The notes under the pieces were generated by a model. That model was not told the DNA's origin and searched no databases. It saw only the letters and a program-made list of their open reading frames with translations. The position numbers and the translations under genes were made by a program. A stretch of DNA of 64,000 nucleotides from Ensifer adhaerens (GTDB lineage: Bacteria > Pseudomonadota > Alphaproteobacteria > Rhizobiales > Rhizobiaceae), in the NCBI RefSeq assembly GCF_000697965.2, contig NZ_CP015880.1, positions 3,553,001 through 3,617,000 of the forward strand. Reading direction: 5' to 3'. Shown in pieces: positions 17,784 through 26,638 of the stretch (the stretch's first letter is position 1; every line of letters begins with the position of its first letter).

Positions 17784-18464
17784 TTGACCACCTGGCTCCC
17801 ACTGATGCTGGAATCCTTGCCGTCCCTGCTCTGGGCCGGCCTGACCTTTACCATCCCCCTGACGCTGCTTTCCTTCATCTTCGGCCTGATCCTGGGGCTC
17901 GTCACCGCCGTCGCCCGGCTCTTCGGGCCGGCACCGGTCGCCTGGATCGCGCGCTTTTACGTCTGGGTGATCCGCGGCACGCCGTTGCTGGTCCAACTGT
18001 TCGTGATCTTTTACGGCCTGCCGAGCGCCGGCATCCTGCTCGACGCCTTCACCGCAGCGCTCATCGGCTTCTCGCTGAATGTCGGCGCCTACACCTCCGA
18101 GATCATTCGCGCGGTGATTTCGTCGGTCCCGCGCGGACAATGGGAGGCAGCCTATTCGATCGGCATGAGCTGGAGCCAGGCGATGCGCCGCACGATCCTG
18201 CCGCAGGCAGCCCGCGTCGCCGTGCCGCCATTGTCGAACACATTCATCTCGCTGGTGAAGGACACGTCGCTTGCCGCCGCCATTACTGTGCCCGAGATGT
18301 TCCAGACAGCGCAGCGCATCGTCGCCACCACCTACGAGCCGCTGATCCTCTACATCGAGACGGCGCTGATCTATCTTGCCATGAGCTCCGTGCTTTCCGC
18401 CCTGCAGGTCAGGCTGGAGCGACGCTTCGCCCGCTATGGCGGCTTCCTGGAGGCACGCACATGA
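17784..18464 (+). CDS. Amino-acid ABC transporter permease
   Basis: 226-residue inner-membrane permease of the HisM/GlnP type with about five membrane segments and the EAA loop EAAYSIGMSWSQAMRRTILPQA that contacts the ATPase. The TTG at 17784 is chosen because GAAAGG lies at 17771-17776, directly after the intercistronic hairpin; a TTG at 17769 is within the hairpin and unlikely. A single permease implies a homodimer. Its stop overlaps the ATPase start (ATGA). Confidence 0.86.
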   Translation: MTTWLPLMLESLPSLLWAGLTFTIPLTLLSFIFGLILGLVTAVARLFGPAPVAWIARFYVWVIRGTPLLVQLFVIFYGLPSAGILLDAFTAALIGFSLNVGAYTSEIIRAVISSVPRGQWEAAYSIGMSWSQAMRRTILPQAARVAVPPLSNTFISLVKDTSLAAAITVPEMFQTAQRIVATTYEPLILYIETALIYLAMSSVLSALQVRLERRFARYGGFLEART

Positions 18465-19222
18465 TCGAGCTCTCCCACATCGAAAAGCGCTTCGGCGACA
18501 ATCTCGTGCTGAAGGATATTTCCGTGACGCTCGCCGAGGGCACTGTGACCGCGCTGGTCGGCCCGTCCGGCGGCGGCAAGAGCACGCTGCTGCGCTGCAT
18601 CAACCTTCTGGAGATCCCGACCTCCGGATCGATCAAGCTTGGCGACGAGAAGCTTGAATTCGCCCCTGGCCGCAAGATCGGCTGGACGGCGATCCAGCGT
18701 CTGCGCCGGCAGACCGGCATGGTGTTCCAGAACTTCCAGCTCTTCCCGCACCAGACCGCACTCGGCAATGTCATGGAAGGCCTCGTCACCGTGCTGAAAT
18801 GGCCGGCGGACAGGGCAAAGACCCGGGCAACGGAACTGCTCGAAAAGGTCGGCATGGCGCACAAAGCCGACGCCTGGCCGGCAACACTTTCCGGCGGCCA
18901 GCAGCAGCGCGTGGCGATCGCCCGTGCCCTTGCCCCTTCGCCGCGCGTGCTTCTCTGCGACGAGCCGACCTCGGCGCTCGACCCTGAACTGGCGGAAGAA
19001 GTGGTCGAAGTCCTGAGCCGGCTTGCCCGCGAAGGCACCACCATGGTCATGGCCACCCACGACCTCCGGCTCGCCTCGCGCGTTGCCGACAAGGTGATCT
19101 TCCTCGACGGCGGCCTCATCGTCGAAAGCGGCGCGCCAAAGACGATCTTCTCGGCGCCCGAGCGCGAGCGAACGAAGAAGTTCATTGCCTCGCTCAGCGC
19201 TCCGCACGACTACGAGATCTGA
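18461..19222 (+). CDS. Amino-acid ABC transporter ATP-binding protein
   Basis: 253-residue ABC ATPase: Walker A GPSGGGKST, Q-loop QNFQLFPH, signature LSGGQQQR, Walker B VLLCDEPTSALD and the switch His in ATHD. The family is GlnQ/HisP. It energises the permease encoded upstream, with which it overlaps by four bases. The operon ends at a strong bidirectional terminator. Confidence 0.93.
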   Translation: MIELSHIEKRFGDNLVLKDISVTLAEGTVTALVGPSGGGKSTLLRCINLLEIPTSGSIKLGDEKLEFAPGRKIGWTAIQRLRRQTGMVFQNFQLFPHQTALGNVMEGLVTVLKWPADRAKTRATELLEKVGMAHKADAWPATLSGGQQQRVAIARALAPSPRVLLCDEPTSALDPELAEEVVEVLSRLAREGTTMVMATHDLRLASRVADKVIFLDGGLIVESGAPKTIFSAPERERTKKFIASLSAPHDYEI

Positions 19223-19289
19223 AGGGAAGCATTGGGACCGGTTCCATTGGCCTAGGCGCTAAGCAGCCGTCGTCTGATCCATCGCAAAA

Positions 19290-19324
19290 CAAAAAACGGC
19301 CGGATTCGCATCCGGCCGTTTTTG
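19290..19324. terminator. Bidirectional rho-independent terminator
   Basis: Perfect 10-bp stem ACGGCCGGAT/ATCCGGCCGT with a TCGC loop, flanked by A6 on the left and T5 on the right. It serves both the ABC operon (plus) and pyc (minus, stop at 19345). Confidence 0.92.
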
Positions 19325-19344
19325 TCTGTCCGTGTGGCAAACGC

Positions 19345-22300
19345 TTACGCGTCGAAGACGATCAGCAGGTCCTTGGCGTCGATCTGGTCGCCGGCGCGCA
19401 CCAGAACTTCGGCGATCGTGCCGTCCTTCTCGGCATGCAGCGCCGTTTCCATCTTCATCGCCTCGATCGAGAGCAGCACGTCACCGGCCTTAACCGCCTG
19501 GCCCGGATGAACCGCGACCGTGGAGATGACGCCCGGCATCGGAGCGCCGAGCTGGGCAGCGTTGCCGCCTTCGGCCTTGCGGCGCACGGCGCTCGTCGCA
19601 CTGCGGTTGCGGTCCGGTACCTTGATCAGGCGCGGCTGGCCGTTGAGTTCGAAGAACACCTTGACCATGCCCTTCTCGTCCGGCTCGCTCTTGGCCTGGT
19701 GCAGGATCACCAGCGACTTGCCGCGCTCGATCTCCGGCTGCAGCTCCTCGCCCGGTCCAAGCCCATAGAAATAGGCCGGCGTCGGCAGCACGCTGACCGG
19801 ACCATAGGTGTCGGCCGCGACCGCGTAATCGGTGAAGACCTTCGGGTACATCAGGTAGGAGGCGAACTCGAAGTCGTCGACCTTGCGCTCGAGCTTGTCC
19901 TCGATCGCCTTGCGCTCCGCGTCGAGATCGGCCGGCAGCAGCAGCGAGCCGGGAACGGCGGTGTAAGCCTTCTCGCCCTTCAGCGCCTTCTTCTGCAGCG
20001 CTTCCGGCCAGCCGCCCGGAGGCTGACCGAGATCGCCCTTCAGCATCGAGACGACCGAATCCGGGAAGGCGATATCCTTGGCCGGGTTCTCGACGTCGGC
20101 GACCGTCAGGTCTTGCGAGACCATCATCAGTGCCATGTCGCCGACCACCTTGGAGGACGGCGTCACCTTGACGATGTCGCCGAACATCTGGTTGGCATCG
20201 GCATAGGCCTGGGCAACGCGGTGCCACTTGGTTTCCAGCCCGAGCGAACGGGCCTGCTCCTTGAGGTTGGTGAACTGACCGCCCGGCATTTCGTGCAAGT
20301 AGACTTCCGACGCCGGTCCCTTGAGGTCGCTTTCGAAGGCGGCGTACTGGTAACGCACTGCTTCCCAATAGAAGGAGATGCGGCGGATCCATTCGGGATC
20401 GAGGCCCGGATCACGCTCCGAGCCGCGCAGCGCCTCGACGATCGAGCCGAGGCAGGGCTGCGAGGTGTTGCCGGAAAGCGCATCCATCGCCGCATCGACC
20501 ACATCGACGCCGCTATCGACCGCGGCAAGCACGGTTGCAGCCGCAATGCCCGAGGTGTCGTGCGTGTGGAAATGGATCGGCAGATCCGTCGCTTCGCGCA
20601 GCGCCTTGAACAGCACGCGCGCGGCGGCCGGCTTCAACAGGCCCGCCATGTCCTTGACGGCGATCATGTGCGCACCGGCCTTTTCGAGCTCGGCCGCCAA
20701 TGCCGTGTAGTACTTGAGATCGTACTTCGGGCGGGCCGAGTTCAGGATGTCGCCAGTGTAGCAGATTGCCGCCTCGCAGATGCGGTTCTCTTCAGCAACG
20801 GCCTCCATCGACACGCGCATGTTGTCGACCCAGTTGAGGCAGTCGAAGACGCGGAAGACGTCAATGCCGCCCTTCGCCGCCTGGCGGACGAAGTACTTCA
20901 CGACGTTGTCGGGGTAGTTCTTGTAGCCGACGCCGTTGGCGCCGCGCAAAAGCATCTGCAGCAGCAGGTTCGGCGCGTCCTCGCGAATGCGGGCGAGACG
21001 ATCCCACGGGTCCTCGGTGAGGAAGCGCATGGAAACGTCGAAGGTCGCACCACCCCAGCATTCGAGCGAGAACAACTGCGGCAGGGCACGAGCATAGGTG
21101 CCGGCGACGCGGGCGATGTCATGCGTACGCATGCGGGTCGCAAGCAGCGACTGATGGCCGTCGCGCATCGTCGTATCGGTCAGGAAAACCTGCTTTTCAC
21201 CGCGCACCCACTCGGCGAATTTCTTCGGGCCGAGCGCGTCGAGCTTCTGCTTGGTACCGGCGGGGATTTCGCCCTGGATGAATGGCACGACGGGCTTGGC
21301 CGCATCCGCCGGCGGCTTCGGACGGCCCTTGGCCTCCGGATGACCGTTGACGGTGACGTCGGCGAGATAGGTCAAGAGCTTCGTCGCACGGTCCTGGCGC
21401 CGGACCTGCTGGAAGAGTTCCGGCGTCGTATCGATGAAGCGGGTGGTGTAGGTGTTGTTGCGGAACTGCTCGTGGCCGATGATCGCCTCGAGGAAGGTGA
21501 GGTTGGTCGCCACACCGCGGATACGGAATTCGCGCAGCGCCCGGTCCATGCGGCTGATCGCTTCCTGAGGCGTGCTGCCCGAGGCCGTGACCTTCACCAG
21601 CAGCGGATCGTAGTAGCGGGTGATGTAGGCGCCGGTATAGGCCGTGCCGCCGTCGAGACGGATGCCGAAACCGGCCGCCGAACGATAGCCGGTGATGCGG
21701 CCGTAGTCGGGAATGAAGTTCTGCTCCGGATCTTCCGTGGTGATGCGGCACTGCAGCGCGTGGCCGTTGAGGCGGATGTCAGCCTGGTCAGGCACACCCG
21801 ATTGCGGCGTGCCGATCGCCTCGCCGTCGAGAATGTGGATCTGCGCCTTGACGATGTCGATGCCGGTCACCACTTCGGTGACGGTGTGCTCGACCTGGAT
21901 GCGCGGGTTCACTTCGATGAAGTAGAACTTGCCGGTGTTCACATCCATCAGATACTCGACGGTGCCGGCGCCGATGTAGTTGGTCGCCTTGGCGATCTTC
22001 AGCGAGTAGTTGGCCAGTTCCTGCCGCTGCGCATCGGAGAGGTAGGGCGCCGGCGCGCGCTCGACGACCTTCTGGTTACGGCGCTGGATGGAGCAGTCGC
22101 GCTCGAACAGATGCACGACATTGCCGTGGGTGTCGCCGAGGATCTGGCTTTCGACGTGGCGGGCGCGCTCGACCAGCTTTTCGAGATAGACCTCGTCCTT
22201 GCCGAAGGCGGCCTTGGCCTCGCGCTTGGCTTCCGTCACCTCGCGGATCAGATCCTTCGGATCGCGAATGGCGCGCATGCCGCGTCCGCCGCCGCCCCAG

Positions 22301-22803
22301 GAGGCCTTGAGCATGACCGGGTAGCCGATCTCGGCGGCCAGGCGATGGATTTCCTTTTCGTCGTCTGGCAGCGGATCGGTGGCCGGCACGACCGGAACGC
22401 CGACGGAAATGGCGAGGTTGCGGGCTGCGACCTTATTGCCGAGCTGACGCATCGTCGCCGGGCGCGGACCGATGAAAATGATGCCGGCGGCGTCACAGGC
22501 ATCGACGAATTCCGGGCTTTCCGACAGCAGGCCGTAGCCCGGATGAATGGCGTCGGCACCCGAGAGTTTGGCGACGCGGATTACTTCCTCGATCGACAGG
22601 TAGCTTTCGATCGGGCCGAGGTCGCGCGCAAGATGCGGGCCGCGGCCGATCTGGTAGCTTTCATCCGCCTTAAAGCGGTGCAGCGCGAGTTTGTCCTCTT
22701 CCGCCCATATCGCGACCGTTTTCAGACCGAGTTCGTTTGCAGCGCGAAAAACGCGGATGGCAATTTCAGAACGGTTGGCAACAAGGATCTTCGAGATAGG
22801 CAA
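19345..22803 (-). CDS. pyc: Pyruvate carboxylase
   Basis: Biotin enzyme that carboxylates pyruvate to oxaloacetate, replenishing the TCA cycle. Domains in order: biotin carboxylase (about 1-460, with the ATP-grasp loop SWGGGGRGMRAI and active-site RIQVEHTVTE), carboxyltransferase (about 530-800, with TTMRDGHQSLLATRMR and the metal-site HFHTHDTSG), a conserved linker, and the biotinyl domain with the acceptor lysine in SIEAMKMET. The TTG at 22803 is chosen because GAGGAG lies just upstream and the product is then 1152 residues beginning MPISKILVANRSEIAI, the length I recall for the S. meliloti enzyme. A frame to 22845 exists but has no supporting ribosome site. Confidence 0.97.
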   Translation of the reverse strand: MPISKILVANRSEIAIRVFRAANELGLKTVAIWAEEDKLALHRFKADESYQIGRGPHLARDLGPIESYLSIEEVIRVAKLSGADAIHPGYGLLSESPEFVDACDAAGIIFIGPRPATMRQLGNKVAARNLAISVGVPVVPATDPLPDDEKEIHRLAAEIGYPVMLKASWGGGGRGMRAIRDPKDLIREVTEAKREAKAAFGKDEVYLEKLVERARHVESQILGDTHGNVVHLFERDCSIQRRNQKVVERAPAPYLSDAQRQELANYSLKIAKATNYIGAGTVEYLMDVNTGKFYFIEVNPRIQVEHTVTEVVTGIDIVKAQIHILDGEAIGTPQSGVPDQADIRLNGHALQCRITTEDPEQNFIPDYGRITGYRSAAGFGIRLDGGTAYTGAYITRYYDPLLVKVTASGSTPQEAISRMDRALREFRIRGVATNLTFLEAIIGHEQFRNNTYTTRFIDTTPELFQQVRRQDRATKLLTYLADVTVNGHPEAKGRPKPPADAAKPVVPFIQGEIPAGTKQKLDALGPKKFAEWVRGEKQVFLTDTTMRDGHQSLLATRMRTHDIARVAGTYARALPQLFSLECWGGATFDVSMRFLTEDPWDRLARIREDAPNLLLQMLLRGANGVGYKNYPDNVVKYFVRQAAKGGIDVFRVFDCLNWVDNMRVSMEAVAEENRICEAAICYTGDILNSARPKYDLKYYTALAAELEKAGAHMIAVKDMAGLLKPAAARVLFKALREATDLPIHFHTHDTSGIAAATVLAAVDSGVDVVDAAMDALSGNTSQPCLGSIVEALRGSERDPGLDPEWIRRISFYWEAVRYQYAAFESDLKGPASEVYLHEMPGGQFTNLKEQARSLGLETKWHRVAQAYADANQMFGDIVKVTPSSKVVGDMALMMVSQDLTVADVENPAKDIAFPDSVVSMLKGDLGQPPGGWPEALQKKALKGEKAYTAVPGSLLLPADLDAERKAIEDKLERKVDDFEFASYLMYPKVFTDYAVAADTYGPVSVLPTPAYFYGLGPGEELQPEIERGKSLVILHQAKSEPDEKGMVKVFFELNGQPRLIKVPDRNRSATSAVRRKAEGGNAAQLGAPMPGVISTVAVHPGQAVKAGDVLLSIEAMKMETALHAEKDGTIAEVLVRAGDQIDAKDLLIVFDA

Positions 22804-22922
22804 GTCGGTCTCCTCAATGACTTGATATTGCGGGAAATGCTGCACCCGCGAAATAAAGTATTAGCGGGTCACCGGGCAGAGCGCAATTTCAGATGCGACA
22901 GGAAACCGAATGCCTTTCGACT

Positions 22923-23663
22923 TTAGGAAATCAGGCCGAGACGGAAGGCGATCGCCACGACGTGGTGGCGGTTCTTGGCCTTCAGCTTTTCCTGGATTCC
23001 GTTCATGTACCAATCGACCGTGTGGCTCGAAATATCCAGCACCTTGCCGATGTCGTTGGAGGTCAGTCCGTCGGCGAGATAATTGAGGGCTTCCATTTCG
23101 CGCCGCGTCATTTGCACTTCGACGCGCGAACCGAGCTCGGCCGAAACCTCGGGGTCGGTCAGGTCCAAGAGCTTCCAGAACAGCCGCTTGGCGATCGAGT
23201 CGAACAGGCTGATCTCGACAGGGCTCAAGTCGACGACGCGGCCGCCGACCGTCAGGTTGCCGAGCAGGCCGCGCCGGCCGTGCACCGGGAAGATGTAGCC
23301 GTCGTAGAGACCGTGGTTGCGGGCCTCGATCATCATGCTTTCCATGCGCTTGCGATGCGGATCGGAGCGGAAAGCAAACAGCGTATCGCGCCAGCGGAAA
23401 CCGCGCTGGGCATGGCCGAGATAGCGGATGGTCGGGTCGATCACCACGAACTTCTTGCGGATATAGATCTGCGGCCAGCCCTCGGGCCAGCGACCGGCAA
23501 GCAGCAGCCTCAGCGGGTTGTCATGCGGCTTGGGCTGGCGCACGACGCCGTAGAAGTCGAAGCCGCAGCGATCGAGCAGGCGCTCGAATTCAGGGATGAT
23601 TTCTTCGCGTGTCTTCATCTCCTCCAGAAGCGCGAGAAACTGTACGAGCAGCGTAATGTTCAT
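22923..23663 (-). CDS. LuxR-family orphan regulator with autoinducer-binding domain
   Basis: 246 residues. The N-terminal autoinducer domain keeps residues at the TraR spacing plus six: Trp63, Tyr67, Asp76, Pro77 and Trp91, matching TraR W57, Y61, D70, P71 and W85. The C-terminal LuxR helix-turn-helix runs from about 183 to 243 (TRREMEALNYLADGLTSNDI, then SSHTVDWYMNGIQEKL). There is no synthase gene nearby, so this is a LuxR solo that may answer to acyl-homoserine lactones made elsewhere. It lies between pyc and ndvA, a position I recall in S. meliloti for SMc03896. Confidence 0.88.
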   Translation of the reverse strand: MNITLLVQFLALLEEMKTREEIIPEFERLLDRCGFDFYGVVRQPKPHDNPLRLLLAGRWPEGWPQIYIRKKFVVIDPTIRYLGHAQRGFRWRDTLFAFRSDPHRKRMESMMIEARNHGLYDGYIFPVHGRRGLLGNLTVGGRVVDLSPVEISLFDSIAKRLFWKLLDLTDPEVSAELGSRVEVQMTRREMEALNYLADGLTSNDIGKVLDISSHTVDWYMNGIQEKLKAKNRHHVVAIAFRLGLIS

Positions 23664-23960
23664 GGATCACCTTCCAGGTCGATGCATATGGTCGCATTTC
23701 CGAATCCGGACATAAAGGCACCGTTCAGCGACCATTCATGTTGCACCCGCGATAATCCGTCATACCACGCCCGGTCTTATGCGAAATATGCAAGAAATCG
23801 GAGTTGGCACGACAGATAGCAGACTATGAATATTCTCGCCAAGCTCACAGACGAGCGAAACGGGAAAACGAGTGGCTGTCCTGCGTCCGGCTACGGCTTC
23901 CCATTGCCGCAAAAGACCGTCTCAGCGCGGCCCCGAGTGCTCTAACGGCGCGAGGCTTCA

Positions 23961-24047
23961 ATGCTCGCCATGGAGAACCTCGAGGACGCGGGTGCATCCG
24001 CCGCAGAAGGTCTGCGGCGCATCAAATCCGGTACCCGGAAGGGGTGA
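23961..24047 (+). CDS. Possible 28-codon leader ORF upstream of ndvA
   Basis: ATG at 23961 with GAGG six bases upstream, ending in TGA at 24045-24047, four bases before the ndvA GTG. A perfect 8-bp hairpin GCCGCAGA/TCTGCGGC (24000-24018) lies inside it. The ndvA ribosome binding site (GGAAGGGG) is within the last codons. The arrangement would let leader translation control or couple ndvA translation. It is not a known gene; chance occurrence is possible. Confidence 0.35.
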   Translation: MLAMENLEDAGASAAEGLRRIKSGTRKG

Positions 24048-24051
24048 GACA

Positions 24052-25809
24052 GTGTCATTGTTCCAGGTGTATGCAAGAGCGCTCCAGTATCTTGCGGTTC
24101 ACAAGTTTCGCGTCTCAGCGATCGTGCTTGCCAACGTCGTTCTGGCAGCGATCACAATTGCCGAACCGATCCTGTTCGGTCGTATCATCGACGCCATCTC
24201 GTCGAAGGGCGAAGTCACGCCGATGCTGCTCATGTGGGCAGGCCTCGGCGTCTTCAACACCGTCGCCTTCGTGCTCGTCGCCCGCGAGGCCGACCGGCTG
24301 GCCCATGGCCGCCGCGCCACGCTCCTGACGGAAGCCTTCGGCCGCATCGTTTCCATGCCGCTTGCCTGGCATAGCCAGCGCGGCACGTCCAACGCCCTGC
24401 ACACGCTGCTTCGCGCCTGCGAAACCCTCTTCGGTCTCTGGCTCGAATTCATGCGCCAGCATCTGGCGACCGCCGTAGCCCTCGTTCTGCTCGTTCCGAC
24501 CGCCTTTGCCATGGACGTGCGCCTGTCGCTCGTGCTCGTCGTACTCGGCGCGCTCTATGTGGTGATCAGCAAGGTGGTCATGAGCCGCACCAAGGAGGGC
24601 CAGGCTTCGGTCGAGAACCACTACCACACGGTTTTCTCGCACGTTTCCGACGCGATCAGCAACGTTTCGGTTGTGCACAGCTACAACCGCATCGAGGCTG
24701 AAACCCGCGAGCTGAAGAAGTTCACCGAGCGGCTGATCTCGGCCCAGTTCCCGGTACTCGACTGGTGGGCACTCGCAAGCGGGCTGAACCGCGTCGCCTC
24801 GACCATCTCGATGATGGCGATCCTCGTGATCGGTACCGTGCTGGTGCAGCGCGGCGAACTCGGCGTCGGCGAAGTCATCGCCTTCATCGGCTTTGCCAAC
24901 CTGCTGATCGGCCGCCTCGACCAGATGAAAGCCTTCGTCACGCAGATCTTCGAAGCTCGTGCCAAGCTCGAGGACTTCTTCACCCTCGAAGACGCCGTGC
25001 GCGAACGCGACGAGCCGGCCGGCGCGACCGAGCTGCCGCCGGTTGTCGGCGAGGTCGAGTTCCGCAACGTCTCCTTCGACTTTGCCAACACGAACCAGGG
25101 CGTGCACAACGTCTCGTTCACCGCCAAGGCCGGCCAGACGATCGCCATCGTCGGCCCGACGGGTGCCGGCAAGACGACGCTCGTCAACCTCTTGCAACGC
25201 GTCCACGATCCGCGCGACGGCCAGATCCTGATCGACGGCAACGACATCTCGAAGGTAACGCGCAAGTCGCTGCGCCGTTCGATCGCCACCGTCTTCCAGG
25301 ATGCGGGCCTGATGAACCGCTCGATCTCGGAAAACATCCGGCTTGGCCGTGACGACGCGACGATCGAGGAAGTCATGGCTGCCGCCGAAGCGGCTGCTGC
25401 CTGCGACTTCATCGAGGGCCGCACGACCGGTTACGATACGGTCGTCGGCGAGCGCGGCAACCGTCTGTCGGGTGGCGAGCGCCAGCGTGTGGCCATCGCT
25501 CGCGCCATCCTCAAGAACGCGCCGATCCTGGTGCTCGACGAGGCGACCAGCGCGCTCGACGTCGAGACCGAGAACCGCGTCAAGGATGCGATCGATGCGC
25601 TGCGCAAGAACCGCACGACCTTCATCATCGCCCACCGCCTGTCGACGGTGCGCGAGGCCGACCTGGTGGTCTTCATGGACCAGGGCCGGATCGTCGAGAT
25701 GGGCGGTTTCAACGAGCTCAGCCAGAGCAACGGCCGCTTTGCAGCCCTGCTCCGCGCCAGCGGCATCCTGACGGACGACGACGTCCGCATGAGCCACACG
25801 GCAGCGTAA
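24052..25809 (+). CDS. ndvA: Cyclic beta-1,2-glucan ABC exporter
   Basis: Fused membrane/ATPase exporter that moves cyclic beta-1,2-glucan to the periplasm; needed for osmoadaptation and nodule invasion in rhizobia. 585 residues: a six-helix transmembrane domain (about 15-290) and a nucleotide-binding domain with GPTGAGKTT, signature LSGGERQR and ILVLDEATSALD. The start is a GTG at 24052 with GGAAGGGG upstream; the product begins MSLFQVYARALQYLAVHKFR. Its substrate is made by NdvB, encoded 2.3 kb downstream on the other strand. Confidence 0.95.
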   Translation: MSLFQVYARALQYLAVHKFRVSAIVLANVVLAAITIAEPILFGRIIDAISSKGEVTPMLLMWAGLGVFNTVAFVLVAREADRLAHGRRATLLTEAFGRIVSMPLAWHSQRGTSNALHTLLRACETLFGLWLEFMRQHLATAVALVLLVPTAFAMDVRLSLVLVVLGALYVVISKVVMSRTKEGQASVENHYHTVFSHVSDAISNVSVVHSYNRIEAETRELKKFTERLISAQFPVLDWWALASGLNRVASTISMMAILVIGTVLVQRGELGVGEVIAFIGFANLLIGRLDQMKAFVTQIFEARAKLEDFFTLEDAVRERDEPAGATELPPVVGEVEFRNVSFDFANTNQGVHNVSFTAKAGQTIAIVGPTGAGKTTLVNLLQRVHDPRDGQILIDGNDISKVTRKSLRRSIATVFQDAGLMNRSISENIRLGRDDATIEEVMAAAEAAAACDFIEGRTTGYDTVVGERGNRLSGGERQRVAIARAILKNAPILVLDEATSALDVETENRVKDAIDALRKNRTTFIIAHRLSTVREADLVVFMDQGRIVEMGGFNELSQSNGRFAALLRASGILTDDDVRMSHTAA

Positions 25810-25840
25810 CGCTCGCCCGACGTCAGGCAAATCGTACATC

Positions 25841-25878
25841 AAGCCACCCGCGGTTAGCCGCGGGTGGCTTTTCTTTTT
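25841..25878 (+). terminator. Rho-independent terminator of ndvA
   Basis: 13-bp perfect stem AAGCCACCCGCGG/CCGCGGGTGGCTT with a TTAG loop, followed by TTCTTTTT. Confidence 0.93.
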
Positions 25879-25963
25879 GGACAAGCGCCGCATCAGGAAG
25901 TCTTGTCATTCGCCAAATTGTTGGTAGACGGGAATTCCGGCTTCAATTCCAAGGGAATCACCA

Positions 25964-26596
25964 ATGCCGGATATCTCCACCATCGCTCTGTTTGCCGCCG
26001 CAAGCCTCGTGCTGACCGCAACGCCCGGCCCTGACATGCTGCTGATTGCGTCTCGCAGCCTCAGCCAGGGCCGTGCCGTCGGGTTTCTCACCTATGCCGG
26101 CATCGCGCTTGGCACCTACTGCCATGCGCTCGCGGCGGCGCTCGGCCTCTCGCAGCTCTTCCTCACCGTACCGGTTGCCTATGAGATCGTGCGCTGGGCG
26201 GGCTGCGCCTATCTGCTTTATCTCGCCTGGAAGACGGTACGTTCGCATCCCTCGGGCGCGTCCCCGACGTCGACGCTCAAGCGGCTCTCACGCCGGCGGG
26301 TCTTCGGCGAGGGACTGATGACGAACCTGCTCAATCCGAAGATGGCGCTGTTCGTGCTGGCCCTTTTTCCCCAGTTCGTGGACCCGAATGGCGGGTCGAT
26401 GGTCCTGCAGATGCTTCTGCTTGCGACCATCCTGAACGGGATCGGCTTGCTCGTGAACGGCACTGTCATCCTTGTTGGCGGCCATCTGCGCGCAAGACTT
26501 TCCGGCTTCCGGCGTTTCCCGAAACTGCCGCAATACCTTCTCGCCGGCGTGTTCACGGGGCTTGCCTGCCGCCTGGCGCTGGGTTCCCGAACCTGA
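25964..26596 (+). CDS. RhtB/LysE family transporter
   Basis: 210 residues, about six membrane segments, with the family motif ATPGPDMLLI near the N-terminus and NPKMALFVLALFPQF in the middle. Likely exports an amino acid or homoserine-lactone-like compound. Monocistronic, flanked by the ndvA terminator and a convergent hairpin shared with opgC. It is not an obvious part of the glucan pathway. Confidence 0.85.
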   Translation: MPDISTIALFAAASLVLTATPGPDMLLIASRSLSQGRAVGFLTYAGIALGTYCHALAAALGLSQLFLTVPVAYEIVRWAGCAYLLYLAWKTVRSHPSGASPTSTLKRLSRRRVFGEGLMTNLLNPKMALFVLALFPQFVDPNGGSMVLQMLLLATILNGIGLLVNGTVILVGGHLRARLSGFRRFPKLPQYLLAGVFTGLACRLALGSRT

Positions 26597-26611
26597 TGCT
26601 GACGCACGGTC

Positions 26612-26638
26612 AAGGGCGGCGCTTGCTACGCCGCCCTT
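26612..26638. terminator. Convergent hairpin containing the opgC stop codon in its loop
   Basis: 10-bp perfect stem AAGGGCGGCG/CGCCGCCCTT with a 7-base loop. The right arm is the last codons of the minus-strand opgC and the loop contains its TAG. For the plus-strand RhtB gene it lies 15 bases past the stop. Confidence 0.65.

Noticed and set aside
19435..22926. Plus-strand open frame of 1163 codons opposite pyc
   Set aside because: Long because of codon bias in pyc; the protein has no known domains and the minus-strand frame is an unmistakable pyruvate carboxylase.
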